Part shown: piece by piece, positions 18,112 to 28,238 of the stretch
Numbering within the stretch: position 1 is the first letter of the stretch
Layout of the letters: every line of letters begins with the position of its first letter
Program-made: the position numbers and the translations under genes
Source: Bacteroidota bacterium
GTDB taxonomy: Bacteria > Bacteroidota > Bacteroidia > Chitinophagales > Chitinophagaceae
DNA length: 64,000 nucleotides
Assembly: GCA_016712665.1 (NCBI GenBank)
Contig: JADJQP010000010.1
Location: 35,955-99,954, forward strand
Direction: 5' to 3'
The notes under the pieces: generated by a model
Told to the model about the DNA's origin: nothing
What the model saw: the letters and a program-made list of their open reading frames with translations, nothing else
Database searches by the model: none

Positions 18112-18834
18112 ATGAAGATCGCATTAATTGGATATGGAAAAATGGGTAAAGCCATTGAAGAAATTGCCTTGCAAAATGGTCATGAAATCTGCTTGAAAAT
18201 CAATAGCAGCAACCTCATCGACTTTACTACAGCACATATTTCCAAAGCCGATGTATGCATTGAATTCAGCAATCCGGAAGTGGCCTTTCATAACATTTCT
18301 AAATGCCTGGAAGCAGGCGTACCCACCATTAGCGGCAGTACCGGCTGGTTGCAAAAATTGGATGAAGCCAAAACACTTTGCCAACAAAATAATACGGCTT
18401 TTTTATATGCAAGTAATTTTAGTATCGGTGTCAATCTGTTTTTTCAAATCAATGAGCTAGTAGCCCAACTTTTTTCATCTCATCCTGAATATAAAGTCAG
18501 TATGGAGGAAATTCACCACACAGCCAAAAAAGATGCACCGAGTGGTACGGCTGTCACATTAGCGGAAGGTATATTAAGACATTATTCCTCCAAACACAAG
18601 TGGATCAATGAAGCGACTGCAAATGATACCGAATTAGGAATTGTTTCGAAACGAATAGATCCGGCACCCGGTACGCACCGTATATTTTATGATAGCGAAA
18701 TCGATAGTATTGAAATCATGCACACAGCGCATAACAGAAAAGGGTTTGCTTCCGGTGCCCTATTGGCAGCATTCTTTATCCAAGATAAAAAAGGAATCTT
18801 TGAAATGAAGGATGTGTTACATTCATTTTTTTAG
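18112..18834 (+). CDS. dapB: 4-hydroxy-tetrahydrodipicolinate reductase
   Basis: 240 residues from the ATG at 18112. Rossmann start MKIALIGYGKMGKAIE; ISGSTGWL; substrate and catalytic segment EEIHHTAKKDAPSGTAVTLAEG (His-His-x-x-Lys-Lys-Asp). It catalyses the NAD(P)H step of the diaminopimelate/lysine pathway, feeding cell-wall and lysine synthesis. It follows the DUF5683 gene by a few bases in the same operon. Confidence 0.96.
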   Translation: MKIALIGYGKMGKAIEEIALQNGHEICLKINSSNLIDFTTAHISKADVCIEFSNPEVAFHNISKCLEAGVPTISGSTGWLQKLDEAKTLCQQNNTAFLYASNFSIGVNLFFQINELVAQLFSSHPEYKVSMEEIHHTAKKDAPSGTAVTLAEGILRHYSSKHKWINEATANDTELGIVSKRIDPAPGTHRIFYDSEIDSIEIMHTAHNRKGFASGALLAAFFIQDKKGIFEMKDVLHSFF

Positions 18835-18879
18835 TATCTTCAATTTCGTTACCATATCAACCCTATAAAATTAAATAGT

Positions 18880-19164
18880 ATGAGCGCTGAGGTAAGTATC
18901 CATATTAAGATTTGTAATCGAAACTACAAATTGAAAGTAGCTGCAGAAAATGAACAAATTGTTCGAGATTCCATTCATAAAATAACTGAAAACATCAATC
19001 GTTTTCACGCGAATTTTCCGGGAAGGGATGATCAGGATTATATGGCGATGACATTACTCGATTTCATCACCTCAAATGAAAACAAGCAAAGCCAGGCGAT
19101 TGCTGAAGAAGAGCATACCCTCATCAAAAAATTAGAACGATTAAATACGCTACTTGACTCATGA
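18880..19164 (+). CDS. zapA: Cell division protein ZapA
   Basis: 94 residues, the usual ZapA size. N-terminal VSIHIKICNRNYKLKVAAENE and ITENINRFHANFPG, then a helical tail with coiled-coil character. ZapA crosslinks FtsZ filaments at the division ring. Its TGA stop overlaps the polX start (ATGA). Confidence 0.85.
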   Translation: MSAEVSIHIKICNRNYKLKVAAENEQIVRDSIHKITENINRFHANFPGRDDQDYMAMTLLDFITSNENKQSQAIAEEEHTLIKKLERLNTLLDS

Positions 19165-20830
19165 CCAATAGTGACATTTCTGATGTATTTTCTTTGCTGG
19201 CAAAGCTAATGGATATTCATAACGAAAATAGTTTCAGAGCTAAATCGTATGCCAGCGCAGCCTTTAACATAGATAAGCTACCACATCCCTTATCAGAAAC
19301 ACTAGTTCAGGAAATACAATTCCAAAAAGGTATTGGGGAAAGTACAGCCAAAAAAATCATTGAATTGTTAGAGCAAGGTAGCTTGAGCCAACTCAACGAG
19401 CTCCTGGCAAAAACGCCGGAAGGGATTTTGGAATTGCTCAAAATTAAAGGAATCGGACCCAAAAAAATTGCCACTATATGGCATGAGCTCGGCATTGAAT
19501 CACCGGGAGAACTTCTTTATGCCTGCAACGAAAATCGTTTGATTGCATATAAAGGATTTGGAGAAAAATCACAACAAAGTATCAAAGAATCCTTAGAATT
19601 CTATTTTAGCAATCAACAACGTTACCTTTATGCGCAAATCGAACCTATTGAATATTTGCTCAGTACGCAGTTGGGCGCTCTTTTGGCGAAGACCAGTTTG
19701 CCATTGTTGGTGACTATGCCCGACAATCCGATATCATTGAACAATTAGAATATGTGATTCAGGGCGAGCAATCGGAAATAAAATCTTCCTTACAAAAAAT
19801 TGAAAACTTGTTGCTTAAAAACGAAGAAACAGGAATCTTGATTTTTGAATTTCACAAAACCCTGCCGGTGCAATTTTTCATCTGTGATGCAGATCTGTTC
19901 GGAAATCTAGTTTTTACCCAATCTGGAAATGAAGCTTTTGTGGAGGCCTTTCAAGAGAAATATGCTATTGATTTTTCGGCAGAATGCTTTGCCGATGAAC
20001 AAGAGATTTTTGAGGCGGCCGGTATACAGTCCATTCCATTTTATGCAAGAAATCAAGAGAAGATTTTTGAACAAGATTGGGAACAAATCATTTCCACTGG
20101 TGACATTAAAGGAATCATTCATACGCATAGTACTTGGAGTGATGGAAAAAATACGATTGAAGAAATGGCTCGCGCTTGTAAACAAAAAGGCTTCGAATAT
20201 CTAGTAATGAGTGATCATTCGGTGAGCTCTTTTTACGCAAATGGGTTAACCGTAGATCGTATTATGAAGCAGCAAGAAGAAATCGATCGGCTCAACCAAT
20301 TGCTTTTCCCCTTTAAAATTTTTAAAAGTATCGAATGTGATATTTTAAACAATGGCGATCTCGATTATGACACCCAGGTTCTGGCCAGCTTTGATTTGGT
20401 AATTGCCTCCGTTCATCAAAATTTAAAAATGACAGAAGAAAAAGCTATGGAGCGTTTGTTGGCAGCCATCGCAAATCCGCATACTACCATTTTAGGACAT
20501 CCGACAGGCCGACTGCTCCTAAGCCGAAAAGAATACCCCATCAATCATCAACTGATTATTGATGCCTGCAAAAAACATGAGGTAGCTATTGAAATCAATG
20601 CAAATCCGCGCAGATTAGACATGGACTGGCAATGGATACCCTATGCCATGGAACAACAAGTGAAGCTCAGCATTAACCCGGATGCTCATAGCATTAGTGG
20701 TATGGATGATATTCGGTATGGAATTTTATGTGCGCAAAAGGGTTTGCTAACACCTAGTCAAAATGTTAGCTCAATGAACTTACAGGAGTTTGAACACTTT
20801 GTCGCAAAAAAGAAATCAATTATTCGGTAG
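19161..20830 (+). CDS. polX: PolX-family protein with PHP domain, split by a frameshift
   Basis: The frame 19161-about 19684 and the frame about 19685-20830 make one 556-residue protein if one T is restored to the T4 run at 19681-19684 (LGALFGEDQFAIVGDYARQ). The N-terminal helix-hairpin-helix domain (KGIGESTAKKIIELL, LLKIKGIGPKKIATIW, YKGFGEKSQQSI) binds DNA. The central palm region lacks the usual GSxRRG and DxD polymerase motifs (it reads VGDYARQSDIIEQL). The C-terminal PHP domain is intact: HTHSTWSDG, MSDHS, ECDIL, ASVHQ, GHPTGRLLL, NPDAHS. Metal-dependent 3'-5' exonuclease or AP-site repair activity is likely; polymerase activity is doubtful. It converges with the SIMPL gene and overlaps it by 11 bp. 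Confidence 0.88.
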
Positions 20831-21550
20831 AAAAATCCATTTTTACCGTGATGGTCGCCGTTTTGTTGATACTAGTGGTATTAAAGGCACCACCAAATGA
20901 AAAGTCTTCGTTTTCATTTTGTCCGGTAATCTGAAACACACCCATAGTTGCTTTTCGTAAATCTCCAATTTGAGAATGGGCATTTTTTGCTATGGTTTCT
21001 GCTCGTTTTCTGCCATCTTCTGAGGCCTTCGCCAACAACCCGATTTTCAAATCGCCCAATTTGGTATAATAATAATTGGGCGAAGAGGAGGTCAACTCAA
21101 CCCCTTGCTGTATCAACTCAGTGATTTCACGTGAAATTTTATCAATTTTTACCAAATCTTTCGATTCAATATTGACGGACTCTGAAAGTTTATACCCTTT
21201 AAAAACACTTCCGGTTTGTCTCCCGTTTTCATCATAAGTATAATCAAATAACTTTTCGGTACTGATTGAAGAGGTGGTCATTTCTTCTTTTGAAAGGCCT
21301 TTCCTTGTAAATAATTCATTACGATGCCTTCATCTTTCTTCAGGTCGTTATAGGCTTCTTGCAAATTGAATGAAGAACGTGCGAAGGTGCCTGACCATAC
21401 ACTCAAATCTGATACAAAATTAGTATCGGAAGCACCGTTCACCGAAATAATTTCACTTTGCTTGTGCTTGTAATTATAGGACTTACCCAAAATAAAAGCG
21501 GCAATGATAATGGCAATTGACCCAATGGCCACAGCGATATTCTTATTCAT
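20820..21550 (-). CDS. SIMPL-domain (DUF541) protein, split by a frameshift
   Basis: The start is the ATG at 21550 (MNKNIAVAIGSIAIIIAAFILG, a single N-terminal membrane anchor). The first frame ends LQGKAFQKKK near 21278. One missing base at about 21292 (GGAAAGGCC) restores YLQGKGLSKEEMTTSSI and leads into the second frame, giving 243 residues. Motifs are VNGASDTNFVSDLSVW, YKLSESVNIESKDL, KASEDGRKRAETIA and ATITVKMDF. SIMPL proteins are envelope proteins of unclear role. A parS-like palindrome lies inside the gene. Confidence 0.85.
21124..21137. promoter_or_regulatory. Candidate parS site
   Basis: ATTTCACGTGAAAT, a 14-bp perfect palindrome whose central 12 bases TTTCACGTGAAA equal the core of the parS consensus TGTTTCACGTGAAACA. 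It lies inside the SIMPL gene, about 3.7 kb past parB; parS sites often lie inside genes. The outer two bases on each side do not match. Confidence 0.5.
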
Positions 21551-21668
21551 AAAAAAACATTTGGAATGTAAAAATATTTCTTTTTGGCGGAAAAAACTGC
21601 CTATACTTTTGTTAACAAAAAAAGGGTCTATCGCTAAACCCTTTTTTAAATTCATTAGTAAAAATAAA

Positions 21669-23494
21669 TTACTCCTTGAGAAATCTTCTTACAGAGGTCC
21701 CTTCATCGGTGGTGACCTTAATAATATAGAATCCGGCAGGTAAATTCTTGGTGTCAAAAGAAGTGGTAGCCTCGTTCACCTGATTCAGTGTTCTGCCTAG
21801 TATTTGATTGCCTGAAAGGTTTACTATTTCAATTGTTACTTTTGGAGCGGTATTAATAAATTTCATACTTACATTTACTGCATCTTGAACAGGGTTTGGA
21901 TAAACGCCAATAATGCCGTCAGTACCGTTTACAACTTGCTTGATACCCAATGCCAAATCAAACTGACCACAAGGTGCTGTGCTGTCTAAACTTAAGGTGA
22001 GCAATTGACTTACCGGAATTTTTTGAACGATAAACATATTTTTGTACACATCATCATAAATATCATCGTTTTGCATAATGGTCCCCGGCTCAATATCGCC
22101 TTGGTACAATACGTTAAAATCGGCACCGGTAACCATTTCCGGAGTGCTGACAAAGGCCTCTTCGAAATGAGAGGTTTTTGAAATATTCACCGAGAATGGG
22201 TTCCAACTTGCACCGTTGTCGGGTGAAACCGCTACAAAAACATCCCGATAATTTTGTCCCTCAAAATTAGCCGTTCCTGCCCAAAACAAATGTACCCCAT
22301 CATCAATGGTAGTGTCTCCATCCATGATTGCAGTATAGGCAATCAAAATTTTCTGTGGAGCGCCATCCACAATAGTGATACTAGGTTGCGTAATCAATCC
22401 AATACTATTATAAATCGCATCCGGGTCATTTGCTGCGGTTCCAGTATAATTTTGACCAATGCCAAAAACGCCATCGTCGTCGCAATCATGTTGCAATTCA
22501 AAAATATTATCAACCACGGTCAAGCTATCCCCAATTGAATTGTAATAGAGCAGTGAGGTTGTATAGAAGAAATTGTATCCGGTATTGGCATAAAATCGTA
22601 ATTATTTAAAGGCCAGTCCCAAATTACTTTTTTGGTCCAGTTGGCTCCGTTATCTGTAGAAGATAACAAGGTTAAATCGGTACCTAAATCGCCAAACAGA
22701 ACAGCCACATTTGACCCATTGGCAGAAATTGCATAACTATTACCGCCACCTCGGTAATGCCCCACACTGTCAATCAAGGGCATTGGAATCATGTTGTCGA
22801 TCCATGTAGCTCCATTATCATTAGAACGTGAAAAGAAATAGCCAAATCGGATTCCATTACTTTTAGTTAATGAATCCTGAGAGGCCGCCACAACATACAT
22901 CCAATTGCCGGAAGTAGCTGCATGTGGCCATATTGCTTGCTTTGAAGCACTCAGCGACAATGGATTTGTGGTCCATGACCCAGCCACTTTTTTGCTGGTA
23001 GGCAAGGTATAACCGGTTCCTTCATGGGTCACAATCACTTCATTTCCGTTTCCGTCAAAAACCATACTTCCAAAACCAGTGCGTCCAGGTTCTAAACGGG
23101 CTGTGGGTGCCGGTGACCAATTGGTACCATCAAAATGTGCATAACCGGTACCTCTATCGGCAAATCCTGATGCTGCCGTTGGTTGTCCCTCACTAGAAAA
23201 TGTCCAGCAAGCACTCACTTTATTGCCACTTGTCAAAACCCGTCTTTGCATAGAGCCGTTGGTTTGCAAGTCATACGTACTGGTACCGGTTCGCTCCTTA
23301 GTACCCGTAGTAGATGGAAACGCATCGAGGGGCTTTCTGGTCTTCTTTTGTATATTCACATTTGTAGTTGCACCGGCATTAGTAGTGGCCGTTTGCCCCT
23401 TCCCTTCTTTTACCGAACCGGAAACATTACGTTGAGCATCGGAGGCCCCTGCCATCAGCAGTCCTCCAAGGGTTAATAATACAATTTTCTTCAT
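21669..23494 (-). CDS. T9SS-secreted BNR/sialidase-like beta-propeller protein, split by a frameshift
   Basis: The frames 23494-about 22592 and about 22592-21669 join into 608 residues if one T is added to the T4 run at 22592-22595 (giving NNYDFYANTGYNFFYTTSLL). It has a signal peptide (MKKIVLLTLGGLLMAGASDAQ). Asp-box-like repeats suggest a propeller: SNDNGATWIDN, STDNGANWTKK, SPDNGASWNPF. The type A T9SS tail is at the end (IGVYPNPVQDAVNVSMKF, LPAGFYIIKVTTDEG). Substrate unknown. A divergent promoter region separates it from the PA-domain protein. Confidence 0.85.
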
Positions 23495-23510
23495 TTTACT
23501 ATTTTTTACA

Positions 23511-23518
23511 CAAATGTA
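23511..23518 (-). promoter_or_regulatory. -7 element of the BNR-like gene
   Basis: The minus strand reads TACATTTG, an exact TAnnTTTG 17 bp before the ATG at 23494. The opposite-facing promoter of the next gene starts 5 bp away. Confidence 0.45.
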
Positions 23519-23522
23519 ATGT

Positions 23523-23550
23523 TTTGTTAAGGAAAATATAATTACATTTG
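23523..23550 (+). promoter_or_regulatory. Bacteroidota-type promoter of the PA-domain protein
   Basis: TTTG at 23523-23526, 16 bp, then TACATTTG at 23543-23550, 26 bp before the ATG at 23576. It is back-to-back with the promoter at 23511-23518. Confidence 0.6.
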
Positions 23551-23575
23551 TACAAAATTTTAAAACATTATTAAG

Positions 23576-25411
23576 ATGACAAAAACTACAATTTCATTTT
23601 TTTCTTTATGCCTCATCCTTATCGGAATGAGTGTAACATCCAATGCCCAGCGCCGCGCTAATTTTAGAGTGGATGCCCCCAATGCGATTCAGGGCTATAA
23701 GATTATCGAGGAAATGCCTGATGACGGCACTTGGGGAACTTCTATCAATTCAAAATGGGAAAATATTCCCGTGGCCTATGATCAAAATAACGCCAATGGT
23801 TGTGCAGCTTTTGCACCCGGCTATTTTACCGGAAAGTTTGCTTTGATCTATCGCGGTGGTTGTGAATTTGGCGCCAAGGCATTAGCTGCCCAAACAGCAG
23901 GGGCCACCGGTGTGATAATTGTAAATAATTTGCTTGGTGTAGCAGGTATGGGTGCCGGTGCCAATGGTGCTGCAGTAACCATACCAGTGATTATGGTTAA
24001 TACACAAGCAGGAGATGATATTAGAGCGCAATTACTGAACAATGTACCGGTGTCTATATCCCTTACAGCTTGGAGATACGACTCTATCGCCAATCCGGTA
24101 GATATTGGCTTTAAAAATGATGGTCCGTTGCATCCGCTAGGAAAAACCATGCCGGTTTCTCAATTGGTAGGACAAGCTGATGATTCGTTTCGTGTATACA
24201 GCGGTGGTATCTTCTACAATTATAGTGTAGCGAACTTCGATACCATTAATGTACAAGGCCGATTAGATTATAAGAATACCTTTGTTGGTGGTTCTTATTC
24301 TCCATTAGATTCTAATTTTATTAATTTCTTTTTCCAAACTCCAATTACGACCTTAGATTCAGCTCTTTTCTTGCAATTAGATACCATTCAAGGCGCTCTT
24401 GCAGGATTTGACATGAATGATGCTCCTAAAGGAATGTATCGTATGGATAATAGAGTACTATCTGTTCCATTTACTGAAACCCCTTTATCATCACTTGACA
24501 ATCAGTGGGTATACACATTTGCCGTTACCGATTCAATCTACTCAAAATGTGAATACGACTTTGCAAGAAATGCCCCTTTGGCTAATCACTATATCAATGT
24601 AAATGCAGCAAACACCTACAATTGGGGACCTATGTTATATATCAGAACCGGTTCGTATCGTGCTGAGAAAGCACAGGTTGTGGTGATGAGAGATGTCATT
24701 GACGATTCTTTATTTGTGGGTGAAGAGGTTTTTGTTGAATTGCGTAAATGGGATGATGCCAACGGAAACGGCGGAATGGATTTAGCCGAGATTGACGCTC
24801 CTATTGCACAAGGTAGCTATGCCCTTACAGCAAATGATTTGGTACCAATAGCAGGTCTTCCTGTAACCATCAAATTCGATAACCTTTTGGCTCCTGGAAG
24901 CCCTATTTTATTGGATGCCAATTCTAAATATTGGTTGACAGTAGAATTAGGTGGCCCTAACAGAAAATTCACTGTTGGTGTTGACTATTATGCAGATTAT
25001 CGTGCAAATTTGAATGCAAATGTTGGACAAGGCAATCCTTTGTATGACATCACCGGACAACAAGTATTTGGTGGCGGTTTTGCCAATACAGGTTCTCCAT
25101 CCATTGCCTTGTTAATGTCAAAAGATCCTGAAGGAATCAATGACATTGCCAAATTTGATGGTGAAGCAAAAGTATATCCGAATCCTGCAACAGATATCAT
25201 CAATATTGCTTTGACATTAAACAAAATCTCAAATAAGGTTTCGTATGAAATCGTAGATATTAATGGCAAGTCTATTGCAATCAGTTCAAAATCAAATATC
25301 AAGTCTGACAATATCAGCTTCAATACCAGCAAATTATCTAATGGAACCTATTTTGTAAAAATTGCTACAGAATCAGGAAAAACTCAATTGAAATTTACGG
25401 TAAGTAAATAA
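23576..25411 (+). CDS. T9SS-secreted protein with a protease-associated (PA) domain
   Basis: 611 residues. The signal peptide ends SNAQ (residue about 23). A PA domain at about 70-170 reads GCAAFAPGYFTGKFALIYRGGC (22 residues; its landmarks are FALIYRGGC and GATGVIIVNN), with IPVIMVNTQAGDDI. PA domains often sit on proteases, but no protease catalytic motif is visible. A long beta-rich region follows, then a type A sorting tail (AKVYPNPATDIINIALTL, LSNGTYFVKIATESG). It is exported by T9SS; function unknown. Confidence 0.88.
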   Translation: MTKTTISFFSLCLILIGMSVTSNAQRRANFRVDAPNAIQGYKIIEEMPDDGTWGTSINSKWENIPVAYDQNNANGCAAFAPGYFTGKFALIYRGGCEFGAKALAAQTAGATGVIIVNNLLGVAGMGAGANGAAVTIPVIMVNTQAGDDIRAQLLNNVPVSISLTAWRYDSIANPVDIGFKNDGPLHPLGKTMPVSQLVGQADDSFRVYSGGIFYNYSVANFDTINVQGRLDYKNTFVGGSYSPLDSNFINFFFQTPITTLDSALFLQLDTIQGALAGFDMNDAPKGMYRMDNRVLSVPFTETPLSSLDNQWVYTFAVTDSIYSKCEYDFARNAPLANHYINVNAANTYNWGPMLYIRTGSYRAEKAQVVVMRDVIDDSLFVGEEVFVELRKWDDANGNGGMDLAEIDAPIAQGSYALTANDLVPIAGLPVTIKFDNLLAPGSPILLDANSKYWLTVELGGPNRKFTVGVDYYADYRANLNANVGQGNPLYDITGQQVFGGGFANTGSPSIALLMSKDPEGINDIAKFDGEAKVYPNPATDIINIALTLNKISNKVSYEIVDINGKSIAISSKSNIKSDNISFNTSKLSNGTYFVKIATESGKTQLKFTVSK

Positions 25412-25437
25412 TACCTAATTAATAATTAATTATTAAG

Positions 25438-25474
25438 AACATTCCCGAGCTAAGCTTCGGGAATGTTTTTTTTT
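25438..25474 (+). terminator. Rho-independent terminator
   Basis: AACATTCCCGAGC pairs with GCTTCGGGAATGTT around TAA, followed by a T run to 25474. It lies 26 bp after the PA-domain gene. Confidence 0.85.
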
Positions 25475-25702
25475 GCCCAGTATGTACTACATTACTAGCA
25501 TCTTTTCAACATATGTTTGGCATTGAGCCCTGTCCAAAAATGGGTGCATTCTTAAACAAACAAAATATAGAATCGGCTAGCTAGCCTATCCAAGTCTTTT
25601 CGATCCATTCCGGATTTCGGCCAATCATTTTCAGAAAAGGCCCCACTCTATAGCATCCGCTCTTTTTCATTTTCTTAGCAAAAGGAACAAAACAAAAAGC
25701 CG
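25475..25702. other. Intergenic remainder, no gene seen
   Basis: Apart from the terminator before it and the -7 element at 25703, the stretch between the PA-domain gene and 25727 has no recognisable feature. GGCTAGCTAGCC near 25573 is a small perfect palindrome of unknown meaning. Confidence 0.4.
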
Positions 25703-25710
25703 TACATTTG
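25703..25710 (+). promoter_or_regulatory. -7 element of the 25727 gene
   Basis: TACATTTG, an exact TAnnTTTG, 17 bp before the ATG at 25727. The -33 element is not clear. Confidence 0.45.
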
Positions 25711-25726
25711 TATAAAATAGTTTCAA

Positions 25727-26362
25727 ATGAAAAAGGTATTATCAGCCCTACTATTCTTTCTCTTTTGCCATCAGTCTTTTGCAGCGCCGTCAGAATTAGG
25801 CCTTGCTTCGCAGTGGGGAAAACCCAAAAAGAAAACATCCGGTTTTGACAAAACCCGTCTATTACTTGGTCCGGGTATCGGCGCCGGCGCAGCCTACAGA
25901 GCCTTCTCATTCAACCTCTCCCCTACAGTTGGCTATGCCTTTAACGAAAACTTCAATGCAGGCGTTACTTTAGGTTTCAATTATTTTCAACAAGCAGAAG
26001 ATTATACAAACCCAATTACCAATAAATTAGAAACCTTTAGATATAAATACCCAGGATACTCTTTTAGTGTTTATGCACGATATTTATTAAAACAATTTTT
26101 GATGTTTAATTTTGAACCCGAAATTAATAATGTAAAATTTGTAAAAGGATACTCTATTGATTTAGTTACCGGTAAAATAATTGAAAACAAACAGCGCATT
26201 ACAGTTCCCTCCGTATTGGTGGGACTAGGTTATATGCAACGCTTTGGTCAATACAGTTACTCATTTATTAGTTTGAATTATGACTTGGTTCAAAACCCAA
26301 ATGCCCGGTATTATCAAACACTAGATTATCGCTTTGGTTTGATGATACAACTATTTAATTAA
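25727..26362 (+). CDS. Outer-membrane beta-barrel-like protein
   Basis: 211 residues. A signal peptide (MKKVLSALLFFLFCHQSFA) is followed by alternating beta strands with glycine/aromatic pattern (LLLGPGIGAGAAYRAFSFNLSP, landmarks LGPGIGAG and YAFNENFNAGVTLGFNY) and a final aromatic-rich strand (FGLMIQLFN). This resembles small porin-like barrels. It shares layout and short motifs with the protein at 28235-28876 (SPTVGYAF/SPIVGYSF, GFNYF/GYNFY, YDLVQNP/YDLIQNP), so the two are paralogues flanking recJ. Function unknown. Confidence 0.75.
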   Translation: MKKVLSALLFFLFCHQSFAAPSELGLASQWGKPKKKTSGFDKTRLLLGPGIGAGAAYRAFSFNLSPTVGYAFNENFNAGVTLGFNYFQQAEDYTNPITNKLETFRYKYPGYSFSVYARYLLKQFLMFNFEPEINNVKFVKGYSIDLVTGKIIENKQRITVPSVLVGLGYMQRFGQYSYSFISLNYDLVQNPNARYYQTLDYRFGLMIQLFN

Positions 26363-26464
26363 TTCGTTCTTGTAGCAGTAAATTGCAACAGAAGTAGATT
26401 TCCTTACAAACACAAATCCTGTTGTGATAAAAATTAGAAGCCATTTCCTTTCAAAAAATTATTG

Positions 26465-26503
26465 GTGATTTTTTTGTTTTTTTATACCTTGTAAAAAAAT
26501 CAC
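26465..26503. repeat. Inverted repeat before recJ
   Basis: GTGATTTTTTT (26465-26475) is mirrored by AAAAAAATCAC (26493-26503) just before the recJ start. It could be a promoter-associated operator or a terminator of the preceding gene. Confidence 0.35.
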
Positions 26504-26522
26504 GAATAAACTACTACACGAG

Positions 26523-28238
26523 ATGAATAAGAAATGGACCTTAAAAAATACGGATGGGCAGTTGGCAAATCAGTTGCAAGAACAATTACAAATTCACCCC
26601 ATATTATGTGCCTTATTAGTTCAAAGGGGCATAGGTGATTTTGAAAATGCCCGACGGTTTTTCAGAATAAATTCCGATCAATTGCACGATCCCTTTCAGA
26701 TGAAAGGTATGCAAAAAGCCGTTGACAGAATAGTGGACGCTTTTGCCAAAAATGAAAAAATATTGATTTATGGCGACTATGATGTAGACGGCACAACAGC
26801 TGTAGCTGTCGTTTATACCTTCTTTAGAGAATTATATCCCCATATTGAATTTTATATTCCGCATCGATTTACAGAAGGTTATGGCGTTTCAGAAAAAGGA
26901 ATTCAATATGCAATTGATAATGACTTTAAACTGATTATCACTCTTGATTGCGGCATCAAGTCATCCCTATTAATTGCTAAAGCAACGGATTACGGCATCG
27001 ATACTATTGTGTGCGATCACCATCTGCCGGGCGAGGAGATACCAGCAGCCTTCGCTATTCTAAATCCTAAACAAAAAGACTGCCCCTATCCTTATAAGGA
27101 ACTTTGTGGATGCGGAATTGGATATAAATTAATCAGTGCGTTTGCTATGCAAAACAGCATAGACCTGCAAAAAGTCGATAAGAATTTAGATTTGGTAGCC
27201 ACAGCTATAGCCGCCGATATTGTCCCGATTACGGGCGAAAATAGGACACTTGCCGTATTGGGTTTGTCAAAAGTAAATGAGAATCCCTCCATTCCGATTC
27301 AGGCATTGAAACAAGTGAGTGAAATGGACAAAGAATTTACCATTACAGATTTGGTTTTTATTATTGCACCAAGGGTGAATGCAGCCGGAAGGATGGATGA
27401 TGCACGAAAGGCTGTAGAGCTATTTATTGAAACCGATTTGGTAAAAGCAATGGTATTGGCAAAGGAATTGCAAGTGGATAATGAAGACCGAAGAGATGTC
27501 GATAAGCTTACCACCATGGAAGCATTGGATCTTATGGAACGTATTGCCGATAATCAATCTAAACGCTCCACAGTAGTGTACCAACCCCATTGGCATAAGG
27601 GTGTGGTGGGCATCGTAGCCAGTCGACTGATTGAACATCATTATCGACCTACTATTGTGCTCACACAAAGTAATGGAAAACTCAGCGGTTCGGCTCGTTC
27701 CATAAAAGGATTCAACCTTTTTGAAGGGCTTACGGAATGCGCTGCCTTTCTTGAAAATTATGGCGGTCATTATTTTGCAGCGGGACTCACCTTAGATGAA
27801 AAGCATTTGATTCCCTTTTCGAATAAGTTTGATGAAGTAGTCCGAAACACCGTGCCTGAAGATATGTTTGAACCTGAAATCGAAATAGATGCAGAAATCC
27901 ACTTTAAGGATATTACTGCTTCTTTTATAAAAATTCTCAAGCAGTTTGCACCCCATGGACCGGATAATATGAAACCGATTTTTTTGACTAAAAATGTAAA
28001 TGATTATAAAAAATTCAGCACTTTGATAAAAGAAAGGCATCTTCGTTTTGTGGTATACCAAGCAAGTAGTCAAACCATCAATGGCATTGGATTCAATTTG
28101 GGCGAAAAAATGGAAGTTGTAAAATCCAATAAACCTTTTGATATGATTTATCATATTGAAGAAAATCATTGGAACGGAAATGTCAGTATCCAACTAAAAG
28201 TAATTGACATTCGGCAGAGCAGCAACGCTGCTAACTAA
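26523..28238 (+). CDS. recJ: Single-stranded-DNA-specific exonuclease RecJ
   Basis: 571 residues, normal for RecJ. DHH motifs: YGDYDVDGTTA, LDCGIKS, CDHHLPG, NPKQKDCPYPYKELCGCG (shown by its core CPYPYKELCG) and PRVNAAGR. DHHA1 part: HWHKGVVGIVASRLIE, SGSARSIKGFNLFEGL, GGHYFAAGL; then an OB-fold C terminus. It degrades single-stranded DNA 5' to 3' in recombination and mismatch repair. Its stop overlaps by 4 bp the stop of the convergent gene. Confidence 0.97.
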   Translation: MNKKWTLKNTDGQLANQLQEQLQIHPILCALLVQRGIGDFENARRFFRINSDQLHDPFQMKGMQKAVDRIVDAFAKNEKILIYGDYDVDGTTAVAVVYTFFRELYPHIEFYIPHRFTEGYGVSEKGIQYAIDNDFKLIITLDCGIKSSLLIAKATDYGIDTIVCDHHLPGEEIPAAFAILNPKQKDCPYPYKELCGCGIGYKLISAFAMQNSIDLQKVDKNLDLVATAIAADIVPITGENRTLAVLGLSKVNENPSIPIQALKQVSEMDKEFTITDLVFIIAPRVNAAGRMDDARKAVELFIETDLVKAMVLAKELQVDNEDRRDVDKLTTMEALDLMERIADNQSKRSTVVYQPHWHKGVVGIVASRLIEHHYRPTIVLTQSNGKLSGSARSIKGFNLFEGLTECAAFLENYGGHYFAAGLTLDEKHLIPFSNKFDEVVRNTVPEDMFEPEIEIDAEIHFKDITASFIKILKQFAPHGPDNMKPIFLTKNVNDYKKFSTLIKERHLRFVVYQASSQTINGIGFNLGEKMEVVKSNKPFDMIYHIEENHWNGNVSIQLKVIDIRQSSNAAN

